The notes beneath the pieces are model-generated. The model was given only the letters and a program-made list of their open reading frames with translations, ran no database searches and was not told where the DNA came from. Below, in pieces: positions 46,691 through 56,482 of a stretch of 64,000 nucleotides of DNA. The translations under genes were made by a program, and so were the position numbers. This DNA is from Martinezella rhizogenes (GTDB lineage Bacteria > Pseudomonadota > Alphaproteobacteria > Rhizobiales > Rhizobiaceae). Within the stretch, counting starts at the first letter, position 1, and every line of letters begins with the position of its first letter. The stretch spans positions 1,178,001 through 1,242,000 of the forward strand of contig NZ_JUHG01000011.1 of assembly GCF_000799715.1 (NCBI RefSeq). The letters are read 5' to 3'.

Positions 46691-47527
46691 TCAGACCCGT
46701 TTAAGCAAGGACGCCATCTCGAAAAGCGCGATGCCGCTTGCCGTTGCCACATTCAGGCTGTCCAGGCCGGGCGCCTGCGGTATCCGCACGCTGCCAAAAG
46801 CCGACAGGATCTCCCGCGGCAGTCCTTCCCCCTCGGTGCCGACCACCAGCGCCATGCGATCCGTCGGAGGAACCGCGCGGATGTCGGTTTCGCCCCGCGG
46901 CGACAGGCTCCAGATGGCAAAGCCACGCTCCGTGAGCGCCGTAAGCAGGTCGACATCGCTCAGCTGGCGACGATAGGGCATGGTCAGCACTGAGCCGACC
47001 GAGACGCGCAACGCCTTGCGATAGAGCGGATCGCAACAGGTCTCGTCGAGCAGCACCGCATCGGCGCCGAAGGCGGCCGCATTACGGAACATCGAGCCGA
47101 CATTATCGTGATTGGAAATGCCGCAGCCCACCAGAACGAGTGAGCGTTCCGGCAATCGTCCGAGAAAGGCGTCCATATCCGTGTCCGCCGTCCGCCGGCC
47201 GAGCGCCAGAACACCCCGATGCAGATGGAAGCCGACGATGCCGTCCAACACCGAGCCTTCCGCGACATAGACCGGCACGTCGGGCGGAAAGGCCGAGATG
47301 ATCTCGTCCAGCCCGGCGGCGCGATTGCGCAGCAGCAGCACCTTTTCGGCAACGAAATCTCCGCCCGCCGCATGCGCCCCGGCCAGAAGCCGCAGCACCA
47401 CCGTACCCTCGGCGATGAAGCGGCTCTCGCGGCCGGTCAGATCACGCTCGCGGATATCGCGGAATTCGGCGATGCGCGGATCGTCGGGATGCGTGATCTG
47501 GATCAGCCGGTCGCCCACCATCACCAA
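46691..47527 (-). CDS. SpoU/TrmH-family RNA 2'-O-methyltransferase
   Basis: 278 residues. The three SPOUT motifs are present: 'GISNHDNVGSMFRNAAAFGA', 'ALVVGTEGEGLPREIL' and 'QAPGLDSLNVATASGIALFE'. An N-terminal ~95-residue RNA-recognition part begins 'ITHPDDPRIAEFRDIRERDL'. It should methylate a ribose in tRNA or rRNA with S-adenosylmethionine; the exact nucleotide cannot be assigned. It begins 4 bases after the small membrane protein gene, so the two share a transcript. Confidence 0.92.
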   Translation of the reverse strand: MVMVGDRLIQITHPDDPRIAEFRDIRERDLTGRESRFIAEGTVVLRLLAGAHAAGGDFVAEKVLLLRNRAAGLDEIISAFPPDVPVYVAEGSVLDGIVGFHLHRGVLALGRRTADTDMDAFLGRLPERSLVLVGCGISNHDNVGSMFRNAAAFGADAVLLDETCCDPLYRKALRVSVGSVLTMPYRRQLSDVDLLTALTERGFAIWSLSPRGETDIRAVPPTDRMALVVGTEGEGLPREILSAFGSVRIPQAPGLDSLNVATASGIALFEMASLLKRV

Positions 47528-47531
47528 GCCG

Positions 47532-47909
47532 TCAGTTCGGGAGCGCTATGGTCGCGACGATACGGCCTATACCATAGTCAAAGACGACGGCCTGGCGTTG
47601 GCCGCTGGCGAGCGTGCCGTAGAACAGCACCTGGTTGCCGGAAAGCGCCGTCGACTGGACGGTGAAGCCTTGCGGCAGCGCGGCCGTTACAGAGACCGGA
47701 GCATCCGAGGGAATATTCGATGCCGCAGCGCCCGCTGGCTTTGCCGGAGCGCGCATCGTCTTATAGACAACAGCGCCGAACACGGCCATAAGGCTCACCA
47801 CCATGACGGCCGCCGAGACGATCTGCAGGCGGACCATCTTGCGTCGGACACTTTCCAGGGCCGGATCGAGGGGCTTCTCCTCTTGATCGTCTGGCTCGAG
47901 ATTCGTCAT
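47532..47909 (-). CDS. small bitopic membrane protein upstream of the methyltransferase
   Basis: 125 residues from the ATG at 47909. A charged N-terminus ('DDQEEKPLDPALESVRRKMV') and one membrane helix (about 30-52) are followed by a periplasmic part with 'PQGFTVQSTALSGNQVLFYG' and 'AVVFDYGIGRIVATI'. It recurs beside rluD in Alphaproteobacteria as far as I recall, but has no function I know. It is divergent from rluD with only 43 bases between. Confidence 0.75.
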   Translation of the reverse strand: MTNLEPDDQEEKPLDPALESVRRKMVRLQIVSAAVMVVSLMAVFGAVVYKTMRAPAKPAGAAASNIPSDAPVSVTAALPQGFTVQSTALSGNQVLFYGTLASGQRQAVVFDYGIGRIVATIALPN

Positions 47910-47952
47910 CGATGCGTCCTTATTTCCTGAAGAGCGCCTGTGCGCCGGAGAA

Positions 47953-48984
47953 ATGCGTTTGAGCGACCCCTTTAAAGAAGCCGAGGGCAATAGAAAAGTC
48001 CTAACTGCCGATGAAACCGCCGAGGGCCGCCTCGACGCGTGGTTGACAGCGCAAATGAACGAGGAGTTGTCCCGCAGCCGCGTCCAGGCGCTGATCAAGG
48101 CCAATGCCGTCCTGCTCAACGGTGCTCCGGTTACCGATGCCAAGCGTAAGGTGCGTCCCGGCGACACCTACGAGATCTCTATGCCCGAACCGGAGGATCC
48201 GACGCCGCAGGGCGAGGATATTCCGCTCGACGTGCTCTACGAGGATGACGACGTCATCGTCATCTCCAAGCCTGCCGGTCTCGTCGTCCACCCCGGTGCC
48301 GGCAACTGGACCGGCACGCTGGTCAATGCGCTGATCCATCATTGCGGCGACAGCCTCTCCGGCATCGGTGGCGTGCGCCGGCCGGGCATCGTCCACCGGC
48401 TGGACAAAGACACCACCGGCGTCATGGTCGTCGCCAAGAACGATATCGCCCACCGCCATCTGTCGCTGCAATTTGCCGACCACGGCCGCACCACCCCGCT
48501 GGAACGCGCCTATCAGGCGATCGTCTGGGGCCGTCCCCGCCAGCTCGTCGGCACCGTCAACGCGCCGCTCGGCCGCGCCACCGGCGACCGCACCCGGCGC
48601 GCCGTCAAACGTCCCGACAGTGCGGACGCCGACGAGGCCATCACGCATTATGAAGTGATAGAGCGCTTTCACGAGGCTCCGGACGCCACCGCGCTCGCCT
48701 CGCTGATCGACTGCCACCTCGAAACCGGCCGGACCCACCAGATCCGCGTCCACATGGCGCATATCGGCCATCCCCTGCTCGGCGATGCTGCCTATGGCGG
48801 CGGGTTCAAAACCAAGGCCAACCTGCTACCGGATGCGGCAAAGGAGGCCGTCAATCGCTTCCCGCGCCAGGCGCTTCACGCCTACCTGTTGCAGTTCGAG
48901 CATCCTCGCACCGGCGAAGTCATGCATTTCGAGGCTCCGTTGCCAGACGATATGGAAGAACTGGCGGCTATACTGCGGGGATGA
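47953..48984 (+). CDS. rluD: RluA/RluD-family 23S rRNA pseudouridine synthase
   Basis: 343 residues. An S4 RNA-binding domain (about 25-85, 'EGRLDAWLTAQMNEELSRSR') is followed by the catalytic domain with 'PGIVHRLDKDTTGVMVVAKN', whose Asp is the nucleophile. The 'ETGRTHQIRVHMAHIGHPLL' box completes the family signature. RluD modifies uridines of 23S helix 69 and supports ribosome assembly. The RluD symbol rests on family similarity with the S4 domain. Confidence 0.93.
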   Translation: MRLSDPFKEAEGNRKVLTADETAEGRLDAWLTAQMNEELSRSRVQALIKANAVLLNGAPVTDAKRKVRPGDTYEISMPEPEDPTPQGEDIPLDVLYEDDDVIVISKPAGLVVHPGAGNWTGTLVNALIHHCGDSLSGIGGVRRPGIVHRLDKDTTGVMVVAKNDIAHRHLSLQFADHGRTTPLERAYQAIVWGRPRQLVGTVNAPLGRATGDRTRRAVKRPDSADADEAITHYEVIERFHEAPDATALASLIDCHLETGRTHQIRVHMAHIGHPLLGDAAYGGGFKTKANLLPDAAKEAVNRFPRQALHAYLLQFEHPRTGEVMHFEAPLPDDMEELAAILRG

Positions 48985-49352
48985 CGATCGGCAGCCCCTA
49001 CAATCACACGGCTGGACGCCTGCCTCTCCGGCGCCTATAATACTCACCAGAACCGATCTCCGGCACATCCCTTATCCGCCCAGAACGCAATGCATTTGCT
49101 GTTCAAGTGGTTGGATCCCCCTAGGGCTGGAGCATTCGGGAGGATAGTCACAAGGGCGAATGTCACGGCGCGCTGAGCGTTCACGCCGGGTAACAGCTGC
49201 GTGACCACGTTCTTGAATCACTGTTTCGCCGTACTTATTTACATATTGGTTTAGTGCGGGGTCTTCAGACCTGCACGCCTTGGTCAGCTTCGCAAAGAGC
49301 GTGCAACACGCCCCCAGAAGGGACCAAATCTCGAATAGGAGGGTGCACATTC
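48985..49352. promoter_or_regulatory. Long rpoH leader/promoter region
   Basis: 368 bases. A sigma-70-like pair TTGAAT (49214-49219), 16 bases, TATTTA (49236-49241) sits ~110 bases before rpoH. Further up, GTCACG (49162-49167) and CGTGAC (49200-49205) could enclose a structured segment with inner GGCG/CGCC arms. No gene is seen. A role in heat or growth control of rpoH is inferred only. Confidence 0.5.
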
Positions 49353-50261
49353 ATGGCCCGTAATACCTTGCCGTCCATCGCCGCCGGTGAAGCCGGCCTT
49401 AACCGTTATCTCGACGAGATCCGCAAGTTCCCGATGCTGGAGCCGCAGGAAGAGTACATGCTCGCCAAGCGCTACGCGGAACATGCCGACCGCGAGGCCG
49501 CACACAGACTCGTCACCAGCCATCTGCGCCTCGTGGCGAAGATTGCCATGGGTTATCGCGGCTACGGCCTGCCGATCGGCGAAGTCGTTTCGGAAGGCAA
49601 TGTCGGCCTGATGCAGGCCGTCAAGAAGTTCGACCCGGAACGTGGCTTCCGCCTGGCAACCTATGCCATGTGGTGGATCAAGGCCTCGATCCAGGAATAT
49701 ATCCTGCGCTCGTGGTCTCTGGTGAAGATGGGCACGACGGCCAACCAGAAGCGTCTGTTCTTCAACCTGCGCCGCCTGAAGGGTCGTATCCAGGCCATCG
49801 ATGAAGGTGACCTGAAGCCGGAGCATGTCTCCGAGATCGCCACCAAGCTGAAAGTCTCCGAGGAAGAGGTCATTTCGATGAACCGCCGCCTCTCGGGCGA
49901 CGCTTCGCTGAATGCGCCGATCAAGGCTTCCGAAGGCGAGTCCGGCCAGTGGCAGGATTGGCTGGTGGACGATCATGACAGCCAGGAAGCCGTGCTGATC
50001 GAGCAGGATGAGCTGGATACGCGACGCCGCATGCTGGCCCGCGCCATGAGCGTCCTGAACGACCGTGAACGTCGCATCTTCGAGGCGCGTCGTCTCTCGG
50101 AAGACCCGGTGACGCTGGAAGATCTTTCATCCGAGTTCGACATCAGCCGCGAACGCGTGCGCCAGATTGAAGTTCGGGCCTTCGAGAAGGTCCAGGAAGC
50201 CGTGCAGAAAGACGCACTGGAACGTGCCAAGGCGCTGCGTGTCGTCGAGGCCACCGCTTAA
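49353..50261 (+). CDS. rpoH: heat-shock sigma factor RpoH (sigma-32)
   Basis: 302 residues; AGGAGGG lies 9 bases before the ATG. It shows the sigma-70 regions in order: 1.2 'LNRYLDEIRKFPMLEPQEEY', 2.3-2.4 'RGFRLATYAMWWIKASIQEY', the RpoH box 'FFNLRRLKGRIQ' and region 4.2 'VTLEDLSSEFDISRERVRQI'. It directs heat-shock gene transcription. Rhizobia often carry two rpoH genes; the other is not in this window. Confidence 0.97.
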   Translation: MARNTLPSIAAGEAGLNRYLDEIRKFPMLEPQEEYMLAKRYAEHADREAAHRLVTSHLRLVAKIAMGYRGYGLPIGEVVSEGNVGLMQAVKKFDPERGFRLATYAMWWIKASIQEYILRSWSLVKMGTTANQKRLFFNLRRLKGRIQAIDEGDLKPEHVSEIATKLKVSEEEVISMNRRLSGDASLNAPIKASEGESGQWQDWLVDDHDSQEAVLIEQDELDTRRRMLARAMSVLNDRERRIFEARRLSEDPVTLEDLSSEFDISRERVRQIEVRAFEKVQEAVQKDALERAKALRVVEATA

Positions 50262-50297
50262 CAAGCGAGACTCCGGACACCACACCATACGTTTCAA

Positions 50298-50328
50298 ACA
50301 AAAAGGCGGGCCGCAAAGCCCGCCTTTT
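50298..50328 (+). terminator. Rho-independent terminator of rpoH
   Basis: A 12-bp stem (AAAAAGGCGGGC at 50298-50309 with 50316-50327) and a T run; 36 bases after the stop. Confidence 0.93.
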
Positions 50329-50352
50329 TTGATTCCAACTGTTTGAAACCAG

Positions 50353-52632
50353 TTACTGGCCGCTCGACGCGACACCACCAAGCGCCTGCCATTCGGTGAT
50401 CGCCTTGTTGAAGGCGTCGCTGCCGGTCGGGCCTTTTTCCATGGTCAGCAAGGCGCGGCGGCCATTGCGATAAACCACGGGAATGTCGATCCAGTTGCGG
50501 GTTTTCAAGAGATCGAGGTTCGTCTTGCGCGCATCCGGGAAATCGTTGAGCGCGACCATGTAGACGTCGTCGGTGACCTTGGCCGGCACGGCAATCAGCG
50601 CGTCGCCACGATCCTGCTCAGTCGACTTGAGCGCAATGCGCTGCACATTGTCGATCGCGCCACCCTCGAAGTTCGGCGGAACCTGGAAGGCCAGCTCGAC
50701 TAGATGGCTTGCCGGAAGCGAAGAGTCGGTATTGCGCGACACCGTGATCGTTGCCGTCAGCCCACGCTGCGGTACGCTGATGAGACCCTGGACGGATGGC
50801 TCGGGTCGACCATCGGCGCCCTTGCCTTCCTGCAGCGACCAGGTGACCGTGCCTTCGAAAGCCGTCGGCGATGTCTGGCCGAGACGCTCCTCATAAAGGA
50901 ACACCTTCTGCCCATCCGTGACCGGCGCGGCCTGCTGAGGCGTGGTGGAGGCCTGCTGATCAGTGGCGGCCGCCGGTGGCGTCGTGGCCGGCGCGGTCGC
51001 AGCAGGGCTCTGCGGCGCCTGAGCGGCGCCTGCGTTGTTGGTGGGCGCAGCCGCAACTCCAGCCGCGGGAGCGGCGGAAGCGACGTTCTGTTCGGCGACG
51101 GACTTGCCTTCGGCTACGCCGGGCTGCCCGCCGGCGGCCGGACCTGCATCTTCTTCCGTGCCGTTCGCCAATAGGCGCTGGGTGAACTTGGTGTTGACCG
51201 TATTCGGATCGTTGTCGAGCGAGGCGACATTGGTATTGCCCGCTGCCGGCGTGGTTGCGGCGGCGTTGCCATTTTGCGCTGGCGTGGTCGCAGGCGAAGC
51301 TGCTGGAGCAGTGGTGGCCGGCGCGGTATTGTTGCCGGCGGTGTCGGAAGATGGCGTGCTGGTCGCGGTCTTCGGAGCCGAACTGATGAGATCAGTGACC
51401 ATCTTGTCGAGCGCTTCGCGGTTCAGCCACGCGGCATAGCCGCCACCGGCAACGGCCGCAAGGCCGACAAGCGTCAGGATAACGCCAGTCGCGCCAAAAC
51501 GACGGCGCTTCGGCTCCATGCGGAAGCTCTTGCCCTGCAGCCGCGATGCCATGTCTCGATCGAGATCCGGCGGCACGGAGGAGCCGTTGCCGCTATCCCC
51601 ATTTTCGGCGAGCTTGTCGAAACCAGCCAGTTCCTTGAGTTCGCGCCAACCGTCACCGTCAACCTCGCCCTTCGGTGCCGCTTTCGGCGAAGAATGCACA
51701 TCGGCAAAGAGATCGACATCGTCAAAGGCATTGTCTGGCATCTGCCGTACGGGCTGTGCCGGCTTTGCGGCCGGGGACGATTGCAACTCCCCGAAAACAT
51801 CCGCGTCCCAGGCGAAACCATTGTCAGCGGCTGGAGCCTTCGCGGTAGCCGGCTCCTCGGCCGGATGACCGAACGGGGCCGGCGTGAAGGCGGCGGCAGG
51901 CATGACCGGTTCGGACGCTGCCTGCTTCGAAGGTGAACCGACCTCAGCCCAGATCTCCTCGACCTGGTCGATGACGTCATCGGCGGAAGAATGAATGACA
52001 TGCGGCCGTTGCGGAGCCGGCTCAGGCTCGGCGACAGCCGGAAATTCCTCCGCATAATGCTGCGGCCCGTCCTGATGAACCTCTTCATGGACAGGCTCGA
52101 GATAGGGCTCGACATGATGAGCCGCCACGGGCTCCGGCTCTTGCGGCGCGTCGTGCCACGCTTCTACCGGCTCTTGTTCATCCACAACCTCGTGCTGGAC
52201 ATGCACTGGTTCTTCTTGATGGATGGGCTCTTCTTCATGGAGAGGTTCTTCCTCCGCCGGAACGTAAGCAGCTACTTCCTCTTGCGCATGGACCTCGGTG
52301 GGAGCCGGTTCCGGCTCCTCTACGACATGCTCTTCCTCGACATGAGGCTCTTCGGGAAGTGCTGTCTGCGGCTCTTCATGCACAACAGGGACTTCCGCGA
52401 CTGGCTCCTCGGCCGCCAAGGCTTCAGCGTGTTCCGCCTCCACCTCGACGATCGCGGTTTCGAGCTTGTCGAGCTGGCGGCGCAGCATCTCCTCCGGCGG
52501 ACGCGGCTTCATGCTCTCGAGCTGCCGCTGCACGGCACCACGAGCTCGCTCATAAACCTTGACCCGCATTTCGGGAGTGTTTTCGGTCAGGCCGTCCACG
52601 GCCCGCCGAATGACTGCTACAAAATCCGCCAT
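50353..52632 (-). CDS. large bitopic protein with His/Glu/Pro-rich cytoplasmic part
   Basis: 759 residues, no named family recognised. A short helical N-terminus (1-70) precedes a low-complexity Glu/Pro/His region (~75-250, repeated 'EEPLHEEEPIHQEEPVH'-type units). A single membrane helix lies at ~385-407 after a basic stop-transfer 'MEPKRRRFG'. An Ala/Thr/Pro linker (~425-570) follows, and then a conserved-looking C-terminal periplasmic domain (~580-759, 'VTWSLQEGKGADGRPEPSVQ', 'DVYMVALNDFPDARKTNLDL'). The His/Glu tract could bind metal. It is monocistronic or read with purA, which ends 61 bases upstream. Confidence 0.75.
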   Translation of the reverse strand: MADFVAVIRRAVDGLTENTPEMRVKVYERARGAVQRQLESMKPRPPEEMLRRQLDKLETAIVEVEAEHAEALAAEEPVAEVPVVHEEPQTALPEEPHVEEEHVVEEPEPAPTEVHAQEEVAAYVPAEEEPLHEEEPIHQEEPVHVQHEVVDEQEPVEAWHDAPQEPEPVAAHHVEPYLEPVHEEVHQDGPQHYAEEFPAVAEPEPAPQRPHVIHSSADDVIDQVEEIWAEVGSPSKQAASEPVMPAAAFTPAPFGHPAEEPATAKAPAADNGFAWDADVFGELQSSPAAKPAQPVRQMPDNAFDDVDLFADVHSSPKAAPKGEVDGDGWRELKELAGFDKLAENGDSGNGSSVPPDLDRDMASRLQGKSFRMEPKRRRFGATGVILTLVGLAAVAGGGYAAWLNREALDKMVTDLISSAPKTATSTPSSDTAGNNTAPATTAPAASPATTPAQNGNAAATTPAAGNTNVASLDNDPNTVNTKFTQRLLANGTEEDAGPAAGGQPGVAEGKSVAEQNVASAAPAAGVAAAPTNNAGAAQAPQSPAATAPATTPPAAATDQQASTTPQQAAPVTDGQKVFLYEERLGQTSPTAFEGTVTWSLQEGKGADGRPEPSVQGLISVPQRGLTATITVSRNTDSSLPASHLVELAFQVPPNFEGGAIDNVQRIALKSTEQDRGDALIAVPAKVTDDVYMVALNDFPDARKTNLDLLKTRNWIDIPVVYRNGRRALLTMEKGPTGSDAFNKAITEWQALGGVASSGQ

Positions 52633-52693
52633 CAGTACTTTCTCATGATGCCCGGCACGCAGCCGGACCGGGATTCGTCATTGATCCGTAACA

Positions 52694-53989
52694 TTAGCCC
52701 TCAAACGGATCGGTCACAAGTATGGTGTCTTCGCGCTCCGGGCTGGTCGAAAGCATCGCCACGGGTGCGCCGATCAGCTCTTCAACCTGCCGAACATACT
52801 TGATCGCCTGCGCCGGCAGATCGGCCCACTTACGGGCGCCGACAGTCGATTCTTTCCAGCCTTCGAGCGTGATGTAGATCGGCTCGACACGAGCCTGCGC
52901 CGCCTGGCTCGACGGCAGATAGTCGATTTCCTTGCCGTCCAGCATGTAGCCAACGCAGATCTTCAGCTCGTCGAGACCGTCGAGCACGTCGAGCTTGGTC
53001 AGCGCAATACCGGTGATGCCAGAGGTCTTGACGGTCTGGCGAACCAGTACGGCATCGAACCAGCCACAGCGACGCGGGCGACCGGTGTTGACACCGACTT
53101 CGCGACCAACCGTCGATAGGTGCTTGCCGATCTCATCATGCAGTTCGCAGGGGAAAGGTCCTTCACCGACGCGCGTCGTATAGGCCTTGGTGATGCCGAG
53201 AACATAGCCGAGCGCCGTCGGTCCGAGACCAGAGCCAGCTGCGGCCTGCCCCGCCACCGTGTTGGACGAGGTCACGAAAGGATAGGTGCCATGGTCGTTA
53301 TCGAGCAGCGCGCCCTGCGCGCCTTCGAACAGGATACGGGCGCCCGCCTTGCGCTGTTCGTCGAGCAGCCGCCAGACCTGGTCCATATAAGGAAGAATGT
53401 GTTCCGCGACCGAGCTCAGTTCCTCATGCAGCGCGTCGAAGGAGATTTCGTCCAAACCCATGCCGCGACGCAGCGCGTTGTGGTGCGTCAGCAGCCTGTC
53501 GATCTTGGCCGGCAGCGTTTCCGGCTCGGAGAGATCGATAACGCGGATGGCGCGGCGACCGACCTTGTCTTCATAGGCCGGACCGATGCCGCGACGCGTC
53601 GTGCCGATCTTCGTGCCGCTGTTGGAGGCGGCATCTTCGCGAAGCGCGTCAAGGTCGCGGTGTAGCGACAGGATCAGCGGCGCGTTTTCGGCAATGCGCA
53701 GCACATCGGGCGTGACCGCGATGCCCTGGGCGCGCAGCTTCTCGACTTCAGCCACGAAATGGTGGGGGTCGACGACGACGCCATTTCCGATGACACTCAG
53801 CTTGCCGCGAACCAGCCCCGAGGGCAGCAGCGCGAGCTTATAGCTGACACCATCGACAACCAGCGTATGACCGGCATTGTGGCCACCCTGAAAGCGCACG
53901 ATCACGTCGGCGCGTTCCGAAAGCCAGTCGACAATCTTGCCCTTGCCTTCGTCACCCCATTGCGAACCGATCACAACTACGTTCGTCAT
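52694..53989 (-). CDS. purA: adenylosuccinate synthetase PurA
   Basis: 431 residues, normal length. It makes adenylosuccinate from IMP, Asp and GTP in AMP synthesis. The P-loop-like '[20 protein letters not shown]', '[19 protein letters not shown]' and '[16 protein letters not shown]' motifs are all present. The ATG at 53989 has GGAG upstream; the frame could extend 18 residues to 54043 but without support. Confidence 0.97.
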   Translation of the reverse strand: MTNVVVIGSQWGDEGKGKIVDWLSERADVIVRFQGGHNAGHTLVVDGVSYKLALLPSGLVRGKLSVIGNGVVVDPHHFVAEVEKLRAQGIAVTPDVLRIAENAPLILSLHRDLDALREDAASNSGTKIGTTRRGIGPAYEDKVGRRAIRVIDLSEPETLPAKIDRLLTHHNALRRGMGLDEISFDALHEELSSVAEHILPYMDQVWRLLDEQRKAGARILFEGAQGALLDNDHGTYPFVTSSNTVAGQAAAGSGLGPTALGYVLGITKAYTTRVGEGPFPCELHDEIGKHLSTVGREVGVNTGRPRRCGWFDAVLVRQTVKTSGITGIALTKLDVLDGLDELKICVGYMLDGKEIDYLPSSQAAQARVEPIYITLEGWKESTVGARKWADLPAQAIKYVRQVEELIGAPVAMLSTSPEREDTILVTDPFEG

Positions 53990-54214
53990 TTCTCCATTCC
54001 CGCTTCCTGCGCGCAGAGACGCGCCTTGCTCAAACCCGCGCATCTATAAAGCTTTGTTTTTCGGAAAGCGACCCTGTTGTCTCAGGAGATTCGGCTTTTT
54101 ACGTGACGAATCAGCGCCTCCAACAGGATTTTTCCTGTCGGCACACACCAACAAAAGCCCAACCGCTCCCGGATCCGCCAAATTTCAGCAGCAGAGACGT
54201 GAAAAGCAGAGATT

Positions 54215-55066
54215 CTATCCGAGTTCGAGGGTGGTGACGGCAAAGACGCGATTGAGCGGCATGTCAGGAGCCACACCTCGATACATCCGCGCCGTTTCAA
54301 ACACGGGCGACAGGCCACAGGCTTCGACAAGGCTGATTGCCTCGGCGTTCTCAGCAGGCACATCCAGATACACCGGCTCGCCGTTGGCCTCCGACAACAG
54401 TGCCGCCAGCAAGGCGACCGCGACATCGGGGCTGTTTGCAAAGAGCGGGCCGATCTTGAGCCCCTCGAAACAGCGGCGGATCGTGCCGTAGCCACGGATC
54501 CGGCTGCCGCTGCCGACCATGAAGGATTTTCGCCGTTCGGGCGCGCCGCACCAGGCGGTGAGAAAGGAATAACGCAGCCCCGGGAAAATGCCGGCATCGT
54601 AGCGCAGCAGCGCCTCGAGCCTGCCCTGCGTGACCGGCACGACTTCCACGGCCTTGTCTATGTCGGGCACCTTGGCGACACCGCCATAGCGCAGCGTGCG
54701 ATAGGCCGCCTCGAAGCCGTGACGGCGATAGTTTTCCTGCTGCGCGACGACGCCGTCGAGACCAACGGTGCGGTTGCCCGCGAAGGCCATGACCTTGTTC
54801 CAGAGCGCCTTGCCATAACCCTTGCCGCGAAATTCGGGATGGACCATGTAGAGGCCAAGAAAGGCGAAGCTTTCACCATAGCGTACGAGAGAAATGCAGC
54901 CGACCGGCACTTCGCCGATCGCGCCGACGAAGAAGCCGGAAGGATCCGCCTCCCAGAATGCCGGAGCATCGTCGACACCGGGATTCCATCCCTCCTGTCG
55001 AGCCCATTCGAGAGCGAGCTCCAATTCCCCGGCTCGCATTGTACGCACGGCAAAAGTCGACTTCAT
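54215..55066 (-). CDS. two-domain GNAT acetyltransferase
   Basis: 283 residues from the ATG at 55066. The first GNAT domain (1-135) has the acetyl-CoA motif 'GLYMVHPEFRGKGYGKALWN'. The second half (150-283) has a GNAT-like fold with 'GYGTIRRCFEGLKIGPLFAN' and 'AENAEAISLVEACGLSPVFE'. The double layout resembles Eis-like or DUF1248-type proteins, but I cannot name the substrate. It has its own transcription unit between purA and the deaminase gene. Confidence 0.85.
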   Translation of the reverse strand: MKSTFAVRTMRAGELELALEWARQEGWNPGVDDAPAFWEADPSGFFVGAIGEVPVGCISLVRYGESFAFLGLYMVHPEFRGKGYGKALWNKVMAFAGNRTVGLDGVVAQQENYRRHGFEAAYRTLRYGGVAKVPDIDKAVEVVPVTQGRLEALLRYDAGIFPGLRYSFLTAWCGAPERRKSFMVGSGSRIRGYGTIRRCFEGLKIGPLFANSPDVAVALLAALLSEANGEPVYLDVPAENAEAISLVEACGLSPVFETARMYRGVAPDMPLNRVFAVTTLELG

Positions 55067-55183
55067 GCAAACGTCCCGCATCGCCCAATCCGCACCGTTC
55101 CCGTCGAAACGATGACGCCCGCGTCCATCATGGTGCAATGCGGTGCCAATCACAAGCAAAACGGGGTAATATCTCCGGCGGTT

Positions 55184-56482
55184 TCAGCCCTCGGCTGCAT
55201 TCGGTGCGTAAGCAGCCGGGTCGACCGATCCCGGTCTTCCCGCAAGCGAGAGCTTTGCAACACGCGCCGGCGTCTCGCTGATCACCTTGCCGCGCCGGAC
55301 CACAAAGAGCCTGCCAGCACGCATCCGGACGGCCTCGATCGTGTCTTGTGCCTGCAGCACGACGAGATCGCCGTTGCAGCCGACCTCCAGCCCATAGCCG
55401 TCGATGCCCATCACCTTGGCCGGATTGGCGGTGACGGCGTCAAAGCAGAACCGCATGGCCTCGCGCGACGCCAGCTGCCCGACATGCAGCCCCATATGGG
55501 CGACATCCAGCATGTCGGCGCCGCCGAGCGAATACCAGGGGTCCATGCAGCAATCCTGGCCGAAGGCGATATTGATGCCGAATTCGCGCATCTCCTTGAC
55601 CCGGGTCAGTCCGCGCCGCTTCGGATAGCTGTCGTGCCGCCCCTGCAGCATGATATTGATCAACGGATTGGGGATCGCATGCACCCCGGCTTCCGCAATC
55701 AGCGGCAGGAGCTTCGAGACATAATAATTGTCCATCGAATGCATCGAGGTCAGATGCGAGCCGGCCACCCTGCCCTGAAGACCGAGCCGCGTCGTTTCGG
55801 CGGCAAGCGTCTCGATGTGGCGCGACAGCGGATCGTCGGTCTCGTCGCAATGCACATCGACCATCAGGCCGCGCTTTTCGGCAATCTCGCAGAGCGCCCG
55901 CACCGAACGCGCGCCATCCTCCATCGTCCGCTCGAAATGTGGAATACCGCCAACGATATCGACGCCGAGATCAAGCGCGCGCTCGAGATTCTGTACCGCC
56001 GTCGGCGAACGATAATAGCCGTCCTGCGGGAAGGCGACGAGTTGCAGGTCGAGATAGGGCGCGACCTGCTTCTTTACCTCCAGCAGCGCTTCGACGGCAA
56101 GCAGCCGGTCATCGCAGATATCGACGTGGGTGCGAACGGCCAAAAGCCCCTGCGATACCGCGAGATCGCAATAGCGCAAGGCCCGCTCCGCCACCGCCTC
56201 ATGCGTCAGCAGCGGCTTCAGCTCCCCCCAGAGCGCAATACCCTCCAGCAGCGTCCCGGAGGTATTCAATCGTGGCAGGCCGAGCGACAAGGTCGCGTCC
56301 ATATGAAAATGACAATCGATGAAAGGAGGCGATACCAAATGGCCGCCGGCATCGATCACGCGCCCCGCCTCCCCCTCTATACCCGGCTGGACAGCCACGA
56401 TCTTGCCGCCGGCGATGGCAATATCCTGCCCCTTGCGGCCGTCGGGTAGGTTGGCATTGCGGACGACGAGATCGAATGTCAT
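55184..56482 (-). CDS. codA: cytosine deaminase-like amidohydrolase (CodA family)
   Basis: 432 residues. It is alignable with E. coli CodA throughout: the metal HxH in 'PPFIDCHFHMDATLSLG', the Gln in 'VAFPQDGYY', the catalytic Glu in 'VDVHCDETDDP', the His in 'SHLTSMHSMD', and the metal Asp in 'AFGQDCCMDPWYSLG'. The last motif differs from CodA (GHDDV): the metal Asp is kept, but the following Asp, known to shape CodA substrate choice, is Cys. Expect deamination of a cytosine-like or other N-heterocyclic substrate; the exact compound is open. Cytoplasmic. The symbol is given by family, not by proven activity. Confidence 0.82.
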   Translation of the reverse strand: MTFDLVVRNANLPDGRKGQDIAIAGGKIVAVQPGIEGEAGRVIDAGGHLVSPPFIDCHFHMDATLSLGLPRLNTSGTLLEGIALWGELKPLLTHEAVAERALRYCDLAVSQGLLAVRTHVDICDDRLLAVEALLEVKKQVAPYLDLQLVAFPQDGYYRSPTAVQNLERALDLGVDIVGGIPHFERTMEDGARSVRALCEIAEKRGLMVDVHCDETDDPLSRHIETLAAETTRLGLQGRVAGSHLTSMHSMDNYYVSKLLPLIAEAGVHAIPNPLINIMLQGRHDSYPKRRGLTRVKEMREFGINIAFGQDCCMDPWYSLGGADMLDVAHMGLHVGQLASREAMRFCFDAVTANPAKVMGIDGYGLEVGCNGDLVVLQAQDTIEAVRMRAGRLFVVRRGKVISETPARVAKLSLAGRPGSVDPAAYAPNAAEG

